A stretch of 64,000 nucleotides of DNA from Rhodoferax potami (GTDB lineage: Bacteria > Pseudomonadota > Gammaproteobacteria > Burkholderiales > Burkholderiaceae_C), in the NCBI RefSeq assembly GCF_032193805.1, contig NZ_JAVBIK010000001.1, positions 1,571,001-1,635,000 of the forward strand. The letters run 5' to 3'. Positions 10,084 through 19,531 of the stretch are shown here, one piece after another (the first letter of the stretch is position 1; the number at the start of each line of letters is the position of its first letter). Made by a program: the position numbers and the translations under genes. A model generated the notes under the pieces. It was not told where the DNA came from. It saw nothing but the letters and a program-made list of their open reading frames with translations, and did no database searches.

Positions 10084-10851
10084 GTGCCTCCTGATTCATT
10101 CGCTACCACAACAAGACGCGCCCTACTGGCGCTCGCAGCCGCATGGGCCAGCCCCTCCTGGGCCCAAACCAGCCTTGTAGAGGTAGCACCGGCTTCTGCC
10201 GCGCTGTACCAGCCGCCACCATCGGCTCGCATCGCCTATGACGTGGATGGGCTCATAGGCGGATCGTCTTACAGCGGCAACGCGGAGTTGGTGTGGACGC
10301 GGGATAGCAAAAACTATCAAACGCAGTTGCTGATCCGCAAATTCGGACTCACGCTCCAGGCGTGGACCAGTGCGGGCAGGCTCACCGCACGCGGGTTGGA
10401 GCCCGAGACTTTCAGCAGCCAAAAAATAGGCCAAGCCGAGATATTTGCCTACTTCGAGCGGGATGCAAACCGGATCCGCTTTAGCGCCGGTACTCCGAAT
10501 GCCCCTTTGCAGCGCGGTGCCCAAGACCAACTCAGTGTGTTCATGCAACTGGCCAGCCTGTTGGGCGGAGCCGGTACATCTGCGACCTCGGGAAAAGCCG
10601 TCAGCATGCAAGCGATCGGCGACCGGTACGCCGAGCAATGGAGCTTTCACCCGTCCGCGCCTGAGACGGTAAAGCTGCCAAGCGGGACGCTTCAGGCCGT
10701 CAAGTTCACCCATGAACCCACGGCAGAGCGCAAGCAGCGCCTGGAGCTCTGGTACGCGCCCACCCCACACTATGTGCCGGTGCGGATACGCATTACCGAA
10801 GCCAACGGGGATTACCTTGATTTAGTGGGGGCAAATACCCAATTCCGCTGA
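10084..10851 (+). CDS. DUF3108 domain protein, exported paralogue
   Basis: The protein has 255 residues with a twin-Arg-like N terminus (TTRRALLALAAAWASPSWAQ) that looks like a cleaved signal peptide. The DUF3108 domain spans most of the mature protein and shares AQDQLSVFMQLASL, GDRYAEQWSF and AVKFTHEPT with the upstream gene. A GTG start lies 15 bp after the upstream stop, so cotranslation is likely. Predicted periplasmic; function unknown. Confidence 0.75.
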   Translation: MPPDSFATTTRRALLALAAAWASPSWAQTSLVEVAPASAALYQPPPSARIAYDVDGLIGGSSYSGNAELVWTRDSKNYQTQLLIRKFGLTLQAWTSAGRLTARGLEPETFSSQKIGQAEIFAYFERDANRIRFSAGTPNAPLQRGAQDQLSVFMQLASLLGGAGTSATSGKAVSMQAIGDRYAEQWSFHPSAPETVKLPSGTLQAVKFTHEPTAERKQRLELWYAPTPHYVPVRIRITEANGDYLDLVGANTQFR

Positions 10852-10936
10852 GGTTCGCACGCGGGCGCGTTTTTGCTGCTACTCTTGAATCGGTGCAGAT
10901 GGCATCCATTTACGGTTCATCTCTCAGGTAACACCT

Positions 10937-11239
10937 ATGCAAACGCTCTACGACTCCGATTCTTTCTCCGTCACCCACATGCTCGCCAATGGCGAGGCCG
11001 AGGGTCAGGCACCGGAAAAAACCGAGCGCTACCCCTTGGGCGTACCGAGCCTGGCGCGCCATGGCTTCGAAATTGTGGACAAACGCTCCAACAAGGAGGT
11101 GTACCTGGACGGCTCTTGGGCCGAACTCTTCCAGCAGCACATCATGGCCTGGCAAGTCAACACGCCCACCCAAGAGGAAGTGGAAGACACCCTGGAGCAA
11201 TACGCCGAGCTAGCGCAAACGCCCGTGCAGATTCACTGA
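10937..11239 (+). CDS. DUF3567 family protein
   Basis: The protein has 100 residues. The sequence MQTLYDSDSFSVTHM and GFEIVDKRSNKEVYLDGSWAELFQ matches the DUF3567 family, which I know mainly from Burkholderiales. It is soluble, acidic and of unknown function. Start ATG, preceded by a GGTAAC-type weak ribosome site. Confidence 0.8.
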   Translation: MQTLYDSDSFSVTHMLANGEAEGQAPEKTERYPLGVPSLARHGFEIVDKRSNKEVYLDGSWAELFQQHIMAWQVNTPTQEEVEDTLEQYAELAQTPVQIH

Positions 11240-11295
11240 CTCGGGACATTGCCGGCGGCTCTGCCCCGGTTGCGCGGAACTGCGACAATCGGGGG

Positions 11296-12144
11296 ATGAG
11301 CCAGACCTATATTCTTACGTTTTCCTGCCCCGACCGCTTGGGGCTTGTCCATGCTGTTTCGGGTTTTTTGCTGGAACGCGGTGGCAACATTGAAGAAGCA
11401 GCCCAGTACAACGACCACGACACCGGCCTGTTTTTCATGCGGGTGCAGTTCAGTTGCGACTCGCTCAGCGCTGAAGAGTTAAAAGCCCAGATCGGCACCT
11501 TGGGACAAACCTTGCAGCTGCAATGGAGCCTGCACACCCAAGCACAGCCGGTGCGCACCGTCATCATGGTCAGCAAGGAAGGGCATTGCCTGAACGACTT
11601 GCTGTTCCGCAGGAAGAGCGGCCTGCTGCCACTAGACATCCGGGCCATCGTGTCTAACCACCGCGAGTTTTATCAACTCGCTGCCAGCTACAACGTGCCC
11701 TTCCACCACATCCCGGTGACTGCTGCGACCAAAGAGCAGGCCGAGGCAAAGCAGCTCGAGATCATCGAGGCAGAAGGCGCTGAACTGGTGGTGTTGGCCC
11801 GTTACATGCAGATCCTGAGCGACAACATGTGCCAACAACTCAATGGCCGTGCCATCAATATCCACCACAGCTTTTTGCCCAGCTTCAAGGGTGCCAAGCC
11901 GTATTACCAAGCCCATGACCGAGGTGTGAAACTGATCGGTGCAACCGCCCACTACGTGACGGCAGACCTGGACGAAGGCCCGATCATTGAGCAAGATGTG
12001 GCCCGCGTGGACCACAGCCGCACCGTCGAAGACCTGACCACGCTAGGCCGCGACACCGAGAGCCAAGTGTTGGCACGCGCGGTCAAGTGGCACAGCGAAC
12101 ACCGCGTGCTGCTCAACGGCCACAAGACAGTGATCTTCCGCTAA
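11296..12144 (+). CDS. purU: Formyltetrahydrofolate deformylase
   Basis: 282 residues. PurU hydrolyses 10-formyl-THF to THF and formate, balancing one-carbon pools and supplying formate to PurT, whose gene is also in this window (33055). An N-terminal ACT domain (residues 4-80, YILTFSCPDRLGLVHAVSGF) is followed by a formyltransferase domain with INIHHSFLPSF (residues 188-198) and the catalytic Asp in ADLDEGPIIEQD (about 225). ATG 11296 is chosen because the ACT domain starts immediately. A terminator follows. Confidence 0.95.
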   Translation: MSQTYILTFSCPDRLGLVHAVSGFLLERGGNIEEAAQYNDHDTGLFFMRVQFSCDSLSAEELKAQIGTLGQTLQLQWSLHTQAQPVRTVIMVSKEGHCLNDLLFRRKSGLLPLDIRAIVSNHREFYQLAASYNVPFHHIPVTAATKEQAEAKQLEIIEAEGAELVVLARYMQILSDNMCQQLNGRAINIHHSFLPSFKGAKPYYQAHDRGVKLIGATAHYVTADLDEGPIIEQDVARVDHSRTVEDLTTLGRDTESQVLARAVKWHSEHRVLLNGHKTVIFR

Positions 12145-12157
12145 CGACACCAGGAAT

Positions 12158-12187
12158 AAAAAACGGCGGCCATGGGCCGCCGTTTTT
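12158..12187. terminator. Bidirectional terminator between purU and chemoreceptor gene
   Basis: Arms AAAAACGGCGGCC and GGCCGCCGTTTTT pair perfectly across a 3-nt loop, with A and T runs outside. It separates two convergent genes. Confidence 0.92.
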
Positions 12188-12206
12188 GTTGGTGCCAACC
12201 AAAGGC

Positions 12207-13871
12207 TTAACTGCGCAAGTGGAAGCGTCCTACTAGCTGATCCAACGACTGCGCTTGCTCATCCAGCGACTGCGCTGCAGCGGCGGCCTCTTCCACCAGC
12301 GCGGCGTTTTGCTGGGTGCTGTCATCCAACTGCGCAACCGCCCGGTTGATCTCTTCAATACCGTGGTTCTGCTGCGCCGAAGCGCCTGAGATCTCGTCCA
12401 TCACGGCACTGGTTTGCTGCACAGTTTCTGCCATTTCGCTGATGGTCTGGCCCGCCTTGCTGGCGAGTTCTGCGCCTTCGGTGACCTGGCGGGTGGACTC
12501 CTCGATCAGCGCATTGATTTCACGAGCTGCTTTGGCACTGCGTTCGGCCAGTGAGCGCACTTCCTGCGCAACCACCGCAAAGCCACGCCCCTGCTCGCCG
12601 GCGTGCGCCGCCTCGACCGCCGCATTGAGCGCCAGGATGTTGGTCTGAAAGGCGATTCCTTCAATCACACTGATGTTGCCGTGAATAGCCTGGGTGCTCT
12701 TGCTGATCTTCTCCATGGTGCGGATCACATCGGCCACCACTTCTCCCCCCAAGCGGGCGGAGCGGCTGGCATTGCCCGAGAGCTGTGCAGCTTCCGCAGC
12801 GCTCTCGGCATAGCGCCGGGTCAGCGATGCCATCTGCTCCACGTTGGTGCTGGTTTTTTCCAGGGAGGCGCTTTGCTGCTCGGTGCGCTGGGACAAATCG
12901 AGGTTGCCCATGGAAATCTCGCGCGAGGCATTGGCCACCTGCTTGGAGCTGTCGGCGATGTCGCGCATGGTGTCCGAGAGCTTCATCTGCATGTCGCGCA
13001 GCGAATACAGCAGACTGTCGTTGTCTTTGGGGGCCAGCCGGATTTGCATGGTCAGGTCACCATCCGCGATACGACTGGCAATGGACTTGGCATACGCCGG
13101 TTCCCCACCCAGCTGGCGGGACAAGCGTCCGGTAACCCAAGCGCTGATCACGAGCGACAACACCAGTAGCAACAGCATGATGCCGATGACCCACATTTGC
13201 GAAGACTGGTAGATCTGGCCTGCCATTTCAATCGTGGCCTTGGCCGACTGTGCGCGTTGCTCCACCAAAGTGTCGACCAGCTTTTCCAACTTGCGGGTGT
13301 CGTTGAGCAGGCGGGCGTCCTCGGTGGGTACATCGGTGCTCATCTGCACCAGATCAAGGGGCTGCTCTTTCACCAATGCAATGTAGGCACGTTGGCGTTT
13401 GGTCCAGCTGCCCATGGCATCGATCAGCTGTTGGCTGGTGGCCGTGGTTTCCTCAGAGTCAGACAGGCCTTTGATGATGTCCAAGCGCTTGGCAATATCC
13501 GCCAAACTGGTTTCGATCGCAGCGCCCAAGGTGTCCCGCTCGGCTGCCGTGGTGGCCGTGAGCAGTTGTGTCTGGGCGCGGCTGGCGCGAAGAATCAGGC
13601 TACGAGCCTCTTCCGCAGCCTGACCCGCGGCGTATTCCTGCTCGTAAATCACCTTGGTGGAGGCGTTCAAGCGTCCCATCTGGAACAGAGAGAACACCCC
13701 AATCACCACCGCGCCCAACAGCATGCTGGCAAACGCCATCCACAAAGTCGAGCGGACGGTCAAACGGTCCAGCGCAGCGATGCGCGTGCGGCGGTAAGGA
13801 ACCGACTCAGGGGGCTCACTGCTTCCAACGACAGAAGCAGAAGATTCGGGTACGACGTCAGCGTTACTCAT
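12207..13871 (-). CDS. Methyl-accepting chemotaxis protein (4HB-type)
   Basis: The protein has 554 residues. Two membrane helices (about residues 47-68 and 220-243) flank a roughly 150-residue helical periplasmic sensor of the 4HB_MCP type. A HAMP segment follows ([22 protein letters not shown]), then the signalling domain with the hairpin tip [21 protein letters not shown]. No CheR-binding pentapeptide is visible at the C terminus. ATG 13871 has a GAGGG ribosome site; an upstream in-frame start at 13895 is less likely. The ligand is unknown. Confidence 0.92.
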   Translation of the reverse strand: MSNADVVPESSASVVGSSEPPESVPYRRTRIAALDRLTVRSTLWMAFASMLLGAVVIGVFSLFQMGRLNASTKVIYEQEYAAGQAAEEARSLILRASRAQTQLLTATTAAERDTLGAAIETSLADIAKRLDIIKGLSDSEETTATSQQLIDAMGSWTKRQRAYIALVKEQPLDLVQMSTDVPTEDARLLNDTRKLEKLVDTLVEQRAQSAKATIEMAGQIYQSSQMWVIGIMLLLLVLSLVISAWVTGRLSRQLGGEPAYAKSIASRIADGDLTMQIRLAPKDNDSLLYSLRDMQMKLSDTMRDIADSSKQVANASREISMGNLDLSQRTEQQSASLEKTSTNVEQMASLTRRYAESAAEAAQLSGNASRSARLGGEVVADVIRTMEKISKSTQAIHGNISVIEGIAFQTNILALNAAVEAAHAGEQGRGFAVVAQEVRSLAERSAKAAREINALIEESTRQVTEGAELASKAGQTISEMAETVQQTSAVMDEISGASAQQNHGIEEINRAVAQLDDSTQQNAALVEEAAAAAQSLDEQAQSLDQLVGRFHLRS

Positions 13872-13933
13872 GGCAAGCCCTCTGTGGGGTTTCAAAAAAC
13901 TCAGGATACTGAATTTCAGCCCCGTCCGCTCGA

Positions 13934-14773
13934 TTAAATACCCATGCTTTCACCCAGCTGTACGGGTTTGGCGGGTGACCATTCGGGGTTGAAGTTCAGC
14001 GCATCTTTGCGAAACAGCAAAACGACGGTAGAGCCAAGCAAGAAACGGCCCATCTCATCGCCCTGCTTGAGAACCACGTTGCCCGGCTCGTAATGCCACT
14101 CCGTCACCTGCGGCAAGCGCGGGGGATTCACCACGCCATGCCAGGTGGTCGCCATGCTGCCGACCACGGTGGCACCCACCAAAGTCAATACAAACTCACC
14201 ATGGGGCGAATCGAACACGCAGACCACCCGCTCGTTGCGTGCAAACAGGCCCGGCACGCCGCGGGCTGTCGTGGGGTTTACTGAAAACAGATCGCCCGGC
14301 ACATAGATCATGCGGCGCAATTCACCGTCACAGGGCATGTGGATGCGGTGGTAGTCGCGCGGGCTGAGGTAGATGGTGGCGAAGGTGCCGTGGTCGAACT
14401 GAGCGGCCAACCCGGCATCACCGCCCACCAGGGCCGTGCTGCTGTAGTGGTGACCCTTGGCCTGGAATATCTGGTCCTTGTCGATCGCACCGAACTGGCT
14501 GATCGCGCCATCCACAGGGCACACAAAGGGTGCGTGTGCCAGGGGGCGGACACCGGGCTTCAACGCCCGGGTAAAAAACTCGTTGAAGGTCGGGTACGCC
14601 GCGGGGTCCGGATTGGCGGCTTCCGCCATGTTGACTTTGTATTTGCCAATGAACCAGCGAATCAGCGCCGTTGTAGCCTTACCCCCGCGCGCGCCAGCCA
14701 CCAGACCGGCAAACGCCGTAAGGGCTTTTTTGGGGAGTAGGTACTGCGGGAGTACGGCGAGGGCATCAGACAC
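13934..14773 (-). CDS. psd: Phosphatidylserine decarboxylase
   Basis: 279 residues, normal for the membrane-associated proenzyme. It converts phosphatidylserine to phosphatidylethanolamine. The self-cleavage motif LGST lies at about residues 246-249, giving the pyruvoyl group on Ser248. [10 protein letters not shown] carries the conserved catalytic His near residue 145 and PVDGAI the Asp near 90. It is a single gene; its stop is about 60 bp from the chemoreceptor start. Confidence 0.95.
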   Translation of the reverse strand: MSDALAVLPQYLLPKKALTAFAGLVAGARGGKATTALIRWFIGKYKVNMAEAANPDPAAYPTFNEFFTRALKPGVRPLAHAPFVCPVDGAISQFGAIDKDQIFQAKGHHYSSTALVGGDAGLAAQFDHGTFATIYLSPRDYHRIHMPCDGELRRMIYVPGDLFSVNPTTARGVPGLFARNERVVCVFDSPHGEFVLTLVGATVVGSMATTWHGVVNPPRLPQVTEWHYEPGNVVLKQGDEMGRFLLGSTVVLLFRKDALNFNPEWSPAKPVQLGESMGI

Positions 14774-14857
14774 AGGGCAACTCCCGAAAGAAAAAGAGGG
14801 CCATTCTACTGACGCCTCTTCTTCTCGATAGAGCGTTTCCCCCTACTTTCCCGGATC

Positions 14858-15844
14858 TCAGGAATCGGCGGTGAATCCGATTTTCTTGATCAAGGGCCCC
14901 CAGGTGTCGAACTCTGATTTTTGCCAGCGGGCTTGCTCTTCAGGCGTGGAGCCGCGGGGAATCAAGCCGACCAGCGCCAGGCTGTCGATGACCGATTTTT
15001 CTTTCAAGGCTGCGTTGATCGCTGTATTGGCAGCCATCACCACTGACTTCGGAGTATTTACAGGCGCGTAGAAACCGAACCACTCTTCGGTCGTCAGCTC
15101 CGGGAAGCCCTGCTCAGCGAAGGTGGGGACCTCGGGCGCGTAGGGCGAGCGGTTGGGGCCGGAGGTCGCGAGAATGCGCAATTTGCCAGCCTTGTAATTG
15201 GCTAGGTAGTCGCCGTGCGGCGTCACCATGGCTGCCACTTGACCACCCACCAGATCGGTCACGCCGGGCACCGAGCCGCGATAGGGCACATGCCGGAGGT
15301 CCACCCCGCTATTGATGCCCAGCAAAGCGCCAATGAAATGCGGTGTGGAGCCCGCACCGGGCGAACCGTAGCTCGCGTCTTTGGGGTTGGCCTTGGCCCA
15401 CGCCAAGAAATCCTTCACTGTCCGGACATTGGCAGGCACCATGGGGCCCACCGCCAGGCCGTGGTGCATGATGGCCGCAATGGAGACAGGGGCAAAGTCC
15501 TTGTCGGTATAGGGCATCTTGTTGAAGATGTGCGGATAGTTCGCAAGCGCTGACACCTGCGAGAGCGCCAGCACCGAGCCATCGGCCGGCGCGCTTTTGA
15601 GGGCCTCGAGGGCAATACGACCGCCTGCGCCGGGCTTGTTTTCCACAATGCCTGCGTTTTTACTGAAGGGCGTACCCGCCCACTTTTCCGCGACCCGGCG
15701 CGCCACGGTGTCGCCGGAACTGCCCGGCGGAAAGCCGAAGTACACCTTGACTTGGTCTACCTGCGCTTGCGCAGTGAGTGGATACAGCGCGCCCAAAGCA
15801 GCGCTGCTGCCCAAGGCGTGAATGAGTTGCCTGCGAGTGAACAT
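14858..15844 (-). CDS. Bug/TctC-type solute-binding protein
   Basis: 328 residues with a signal peptide (residues 1-27, ending AQAQ). It is a tripartite tricarboxylate transporter receptor of the Bug family: VKVYFGFPPGSSGDTVARRVAEK near the mature N terminus forms the P-loop-like ligand site. These periplasmic proteins are greatly expanded in Burkholderiales and often lack linked TctAB genes, as here. It follows the SDR gene of the hydroxycinnamate cluster by about 50 bp, so its ligand may be a hydroxycinnamate or related aromatic acid; that is inference. AGGAGA ribosome site. Confidence 0.87.
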   Translation of the reverse strand: MFTRRQLIHALGSSAALGALYPLTAQAQVDQVKVYFGFPPGSSGDTVARRVAEKWAGTPFSKNAGIVENKPGAGGRIALEALKSAPADGSVLALSQVSALANYPHIFNKMPYTDKDFAPVSIAAIMHHGLAVGPMVPANVRTVKDFLAWAKANPKDASYGSPGAGSTPHFIGALLGINSGVDLRHVPYRGSVPGVTDLVGGQVAAMVTPHGDYLANYKAGKLRILATSGPNRSPYAPEVPTFAEQGFPELTTEEWFGFYAPVNTPKSVVMAANTAINAALKEKSVIDSLALVGLIPRGSTPEEQARWQKSEFDTWGPLIKKIGFTADS

Positions 15845-15898
15845 GGTTGTCTCCTATTTTTAATTGGCAGGTTGCACAGGGAAAGAAATGCTGCTGAG

Positions 15899-16684
15899 TT
15901 AGCGCGGCGCCATGCGCAGCGCGCCATCGAGCCGGATCACCTCGCCATTGAGGTGCCCATTGGTCACGATGTGGCAAGCCAGTTCAGCGAACTCTTGCGG
16001 CTTACCCAAACGGGACGGGAAAGGGATGCTGGCCGCCAGAGATTGCTGCACGGCTTCCGGCAACTCCTTCATCAAGGGGGTGGCAAACAAGCCGGGGGCT
16101 ACGGTGCACACCCGAATCGCGTGCTGCGCAAGGTCTCGGGCCATGGGCAGCGTCATGCCGACCAGGCCACCCTTGGAGGCGCTGTAGGCCTGCTGGCCCA
16201 CTTGCCCGTCAAACGCGGCGACCGAGGCCGTGAACATCATCACCCCGCGCTCGCCATTCTCCAGGGGGTGCAGCTTGCTACACGCCGCCGCGAACAAGCG
16301 GCTAATGTTGTAGGTGCCAATCAGGTTGATGGAGACCACGCGGGCAAAGTCTTCCAGCGGTGCTGCACTCCCGTCGCGTTGGACCACGCGCTTGGCGCTT
16401 CCGATGCCGGCCACGTTCATCAGGATGCGCGCGGCACCCAAGGCGCGCTCAGAAGCGTCTAAAGCAGCTTGCACGCTGTCAGTCTGCGTGATGTCGCAAC
16501 GCAGCCCGATGGCACGGCCCTCACCGAACTCTGCCCGGATCGCGGACGCCACGGTTTCTGCTTGGGCTTCATTGATGTCCAGCACGGCGACTTTCGCGCC
16601 CAGTCTCGCCAGATCACGGGCAGTCGCTTCACCCAAACCTGATGCTGCACCGGTCACCAGTGCGGTTTGTCCTTGAATATGCAT
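15899..16684 (-). CDS. SDR, probable 3-hydroxyacyl-CoA dehydrogenase (CouN-like)
   Basis: 261 residues, classical SDR. TGAASGLG (residues 11-18) binds NAD(P); LMNVAGIG is the NNAG equivalent; the catalytic Tyr-Lys lies in AYSASKGG. Overall it resembles type II 3-hydroxyacyl-CoA dehydrogenases (HSD17B10-like). In this cluster it would oxidise the beta-hydroxy-phenylpropanoyl-CoA made by the crotonase to a beta-keto thioester, the role of CouN. The ATG at 16684 is used; the upstream extension has no homology. It is 25 bp downstream of the ligase gene. Confidence 0.85.
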   Translation of the reverse strand: MHIQGQTALVTGAASGLGEATARDLARLGAKVAVLDINEAQAETVASAIRAEFGEGRAIGLRCDITQTDSVQAALDASERALGAARILMNVAGIGSAKRVVQRDGSAAPLEDFARVVSINLIGTYNISRLFAAACSKLHPLENGERGVMMFTASVAAFDGQVGQQAYSASKGGLVGMTLPMARDLAQHAIRVCTVAPGLFATPLMKELPEAVQQSLAASIPFPSRLGKPQEFAELACHIVTNGHLNGEVIRLDGALRMAPR

Positions 16685-16709
16685 GTCTTTTTCCTGGGCT
16701 GAGGCGCAC

Positions 16710-18581
16710 TCAGGCCGTGGGTTTGATGATGAAAGGCAGGGCGTCGTCGTGCAGCCCCCCAACCAAGGTGTGGCGATGTTTCAAGACGGCCCGTTGGTTC
16801 AGCGAGCCTTTGTCGGTGATCTCGCCCTTTTCGGCGGACGGTGGTTCCACCATCAGCAGTGCGCGGGCGATGCGGCTGGCACTGCCTGTCGCTTCGCGGG
16901 CCAGCTGGTCTACAACGGCTTCTATGCGCTGCCGCACTGGCGCACTCTGGACCACATCCGCCCAAGGCGCATCCGCTGGAAGATTCGCTACATCGCGGCA
17001 AGCGGCAGACAGGAACAGCAGCGCTCCGACTTCTTTGCGATTCAGTCCGGTAATCACCGCGTCCTGGATGTAGGGCGCGCCCGACACCACAATCTTGGCG
17101 CGCATGGGGCCCACGCTGACGAAGGTACCCGTGGAGAGCTTGAAGTCCTCCGCGATCCGGCCATCAAAGCGCAGGCCACGGTGAATATCAGACTCGGAAA
17201 TCCACTTCACCGCATCGCCAGTGCAGAGGTAACCTTCCTCATCAAACGCATCCCGCGTAGCCGCATCTGAGCGCCAATAGCCCGGGGTCACGTTGGGTCC
17301 GCGGTAGCGCACCTCAGTTTTGCCATCCACATCTACCAGTTTGAGCGTCATGCCCGGCACCGGAACGCCGATGTCCCCGGACGCCACATCCGGGCTGTTG
17401 ACGAACATGGCAGAGGGCGAAGACTCGGTCATGCCCAGCCCGGTGGCCATTACGATCCGCTCGCCGATGGCGGACTCCTGGATCGCGTGGAGCTTGTCCC
17501 ACACAGGCTGAGACAACCCTGCACCAGAATAGAAGAAAACCTTCAAACGCGACAGCAAGGTGGTGCGCAACTGCGCATCAGACTCCATGGCCGATGCGAT
17601 CATCTCGAAGCCGGTGGGCACATTGAAGTACACCGTCGGCGCGATCTCCCGCAGGTTGCGCAGCGTTTCGCCAATGAGCGCCGCAGTGGGTTTGCCGTCA
17701 TCGATGTACAGCGTGCCGCCGTGTTGCAGGGTGAGCCCGAAATTGTGGTTGCCACCAAACGTGTGATTCCAGGGCAGCCAGTCCACCAACACTGGCGGCG
17801 CTTCGGCAAACACGGGCAGCGACAGGGATATCTGCTGCAGGTTGGCGCACCACATGCGCTGTGTGTTGATGACCGGCTTGGGCAGCTTGGTCGAGCCGCT
17901 GGTGAACAAGAACTTCACGATGGTGCCCGGGCCGGTGGCATGCATGGCAGCGTCCACGGCAGGCGTAGCCGTTGTGGCCAACAAGGACGCATAGGAAGTT
18001 GCTACCCGACCTTGCATCTGCCCGGCTGCAGCCACCACTTCCACATCCAGCCCGACCGTGGCGGCAACGCCCGCGCCATAGCGGCTTGCGTCCGCCACAA
18101 AGACCAGCCCCGGCGTCAGGGTGTCCATCACATGGCGCAGCTTTTCGAAGTCCTGGCTCACGGTCGCATAGGCTGAAGACACCGGGCAATAGGGCACGCC
18201 GGCATACAGGCAACCCAGCGCCATCATGGCGTGCTCGAGGCTGTTCTCGCTCAGGATGACGACTGGCCGTTCCGGGCTCAAGCCCCGGTCTAAAAGCGCC
18301 TGCCCGATGCTGCGGGCGCTTTCCAGCGCCTGGGCATAGCTGATGTGCTGCCATTCGCCGGTCGTGCCGTCCGGCAACTGCTGGCGTCGGGCCAGAAAGG
18401 TCTGGTCCGGCGTGATCTCCGCCCAATGCACCAGGTAGTCAGCGATCCGGCGGGCATAGGCACCCAATGCCAAATCAGCCTGCAGATAGCGAACGCCGGG
18501 CGCGCCGTCAGTGACGGTAATGCGGGTGACGCCGAATTTGGTCTCGCGGTAACGCGGGGTGGGGAGTTGCATGTCGCTCAT
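16710..18581 (-). CDS. fcs: Feruloyl-/hydroxycinnamoyl-CoA synthase
   Basis: 623 residues, the size of proteobacterial Fcs (about 620-630), larger than ordinary 4CL. It activates ferulate or p-coumarate to the CoA thioester with ATP. The AMP-binding motif FLFTSGSTKLPKPV (about residue 225), PWNHTFGGNHNFG, FYSGAGLSQPVWD and TGLGMTESSP are typical of feruloyl-CoA synthases, as is the GLRFDGRIAEDFKLSTGTFV hinge. The ATG at 18581 (MSDMQLPTPRY) is 4 bp after the crotonase stop, indicating cotranscription. Confidence 0.9.
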   Translation of the reverse strand: MSDMQLPTPRYRETKFGVTRITVTDGAPGVRYLQADLALGAYARRIADYLVHWAEITPDQTFLARRQQLPDGTTGEWQHISYAQALESARSIGQALLDRGLSPERPVVILSENSLEHAMMALGCLYAGVPYCPVSSAYATVSQDFEKLRHVMDTLTPGLVFVADASRYGAGVAATVGLDVEVVAAAGQMQGRVATSYASLLATTATPAVDAAMHATGPGTIVKFLFTSGSTKLPKPVINTQRMWCANLQQISLSLPVFAEAPPVLVDWLPWNHTFGGNHNFGLTLQHGGTLYIDDGKPTAALIGETLRNLREIAPTVYFNVPTGFEMIASAMESDAQLRTTLLSRLKVFFYSGAGLSQPVWDKLHAIQESAIGERIVMATGLGMTESSPSAMFVNSPDVASGDIGVPVPGMTLKLVDVDGKTEVRYRGPNVTPGYWRSDAATRDAFDEEGYLCTGDAVKWISESDIHRGLRFDGRIAEDFKLSTGTFVSVGPMRAKIVVSGAPYIQDAVITGLNRKEVGALLFLSAACRDVANLPADAPWADVVQSAPVRQRIEAVVDQLAREATGSASRIARALLMVEPPSAEKGEITDKGSLNQRAVLKHRHTLVGGLHDDALPFIIKPTA

Positions 18582-18585
18582 GGCC

Positions 18586-19383
18586 TCAGTCCTGCTTGCG
18601 TACCTTGGCAGCACGGCCTTCCAAAAAGTCGTTCAGACGGGTCTTGGCCTCCGGTGCGCTTTGGGCAATAGCCGCCATCATGGCTTCGGTGAACAGCCCC
18701 TGGTCGGCCGGTTGCTCTGCAATGCGCGGCAAGGCGTGCATCAGGGCGTAGTTCGTCAGCGGTGCGTTCTGCGCCACGCGCACCGCCAGCTCCAGCGCCT
18801 TGTCAAAGGCAGCGCCCTCCGGCACCAGGTATTGCGCAAGACCAATGCGCTCACCATCCTGCGCGTTGTACACACGGCCGGTGAGCATCATGTCGGTCAT
18901 GCGGGCTGCACCGATCAATTTGGGAATGCGCACCGCACCGCCGCCGCCCACAAAAATGCCGCGGGAACCCTCCGGCAAGGCATAGAACGCAGAAGCATCG
19001 GCCACACGAATGTGGCAAGCGCTTGCCAACTCCAAGCCGCCACCCACCACTGCGCCTTGCAGGGCTGCGATCACAGGAACGGGGCCGTATTGCACACGCT
19101 CCAGCGCGGCGTGCCACATGCGGGAATGGTGCAAGCCCTGGCCGGCATCACGCTCTTTGAGCTCACTCAGGTCCAGGCCTGCACAGAAGTGCGGTCCCTC
19201 GCCGGCGATCACAGCAGACCGCACGCCTTCGGGCATGTTTTCGAACAGTTCCCGCAGCGCGAGGATGAGTCCGTCGTTCAGGGCGTTGCGCTTGGCGCCG
19301 CGGGTCAGGCGGATCACCGCCACTTCTTGTTCCTCACCGAGGCGTTCGAAATGGATATCGGGGTGTTGCGTAAAAGTTTTCAT
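18586..19383 (-). CDS. Crotonase-family enoyl-CoA hydratase of the hydroxycinnamate cluster
   Basis: 265 residues. Crotonase fold: AGEGPHFCAGLDLSEL forms the oxyanion hole region, and ALQGAVVGGGLELASACHIRVA follows; LPEGSRGIFVGGGGAVRIPKLIG contains the acidic catalytic residue. It would hydrate the hydroxycinnamoyl-CoA double bond. Whether it stops there (CouM-type) or also cleaves to an aldehyde (Ech/HCHL-type) is not readable from motifs alone, but the SDR and amidohydrolase genes and the absence of a vanillin dehydrogenase gene favour the former. First gene of the minus-strand operon, with a palindromic operator 13 bp upstream. Confidence 0.85.
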   Translation of the reverse strand: MKTFTQHPDIHFERLGEEQEVAVIRLTRGAKRNALNDGLILALRELFENMPEGVRSAVIAGEGPHFCAGLDLSELKERDAGQGLHHSRMWHAALERVQYGPVPVIAALQGAVVGGGLELASACHIRVADASAFYALPEGSRGIFVGGGGAVRIPKLIGAARMTDMMLTGRVYNAQDGERIGLAQYLVPEGAAFDKALELAVRVAQNAPLTNYALMHALPRIAEQPADQGLFTEAMMAAIAQSAPEAKTRLNDFLEGRAAKVRKQD

Positions 19384-19395
19384 AATGGCGCAATT

Positions 19396-19416
19396 TTGGT
19401 TATAGTTAATAACCAA
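19396..19416. promoter_or_regulatory. Palindromic operator, probable MarR site
   Basis: TTGGTTA, 7-nt centre, TAACCAA: a perfect 7-bp inverted repeat over 21 bp. It sits just upstream of the crotonase start in the divergent promoter region (19384-19531) shared with the amidohydrolase gene. Size and symmetry suit a MarR dimer, and a MarR gene lies in the cluster. Confidence 0.7.
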
Positions 19417-19463
19417 ATCAAGTCACTTGAACGCTCTTTTTCTAGGTAGTTTCCCTTGCTATC

Positions 19464-19475
19464 CTTCCCGGGAAG
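19464..19475. promoter_or_regulatory. 12-bp perfect palindrome in the divergent promoter
   Basis: CTTCCCGGGAAG is self-complementary and lies between the two divergent starts. It could be a second regulator site or chance; nothing else in the window repeats it that I noticed. Confidence 0.3.
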
Positions 19476-19531
19476 TACGCAATCAGGGAGGCTGCCCCCG
19501 TGCGTCCACAGATAACTAACAGGAGACAACC

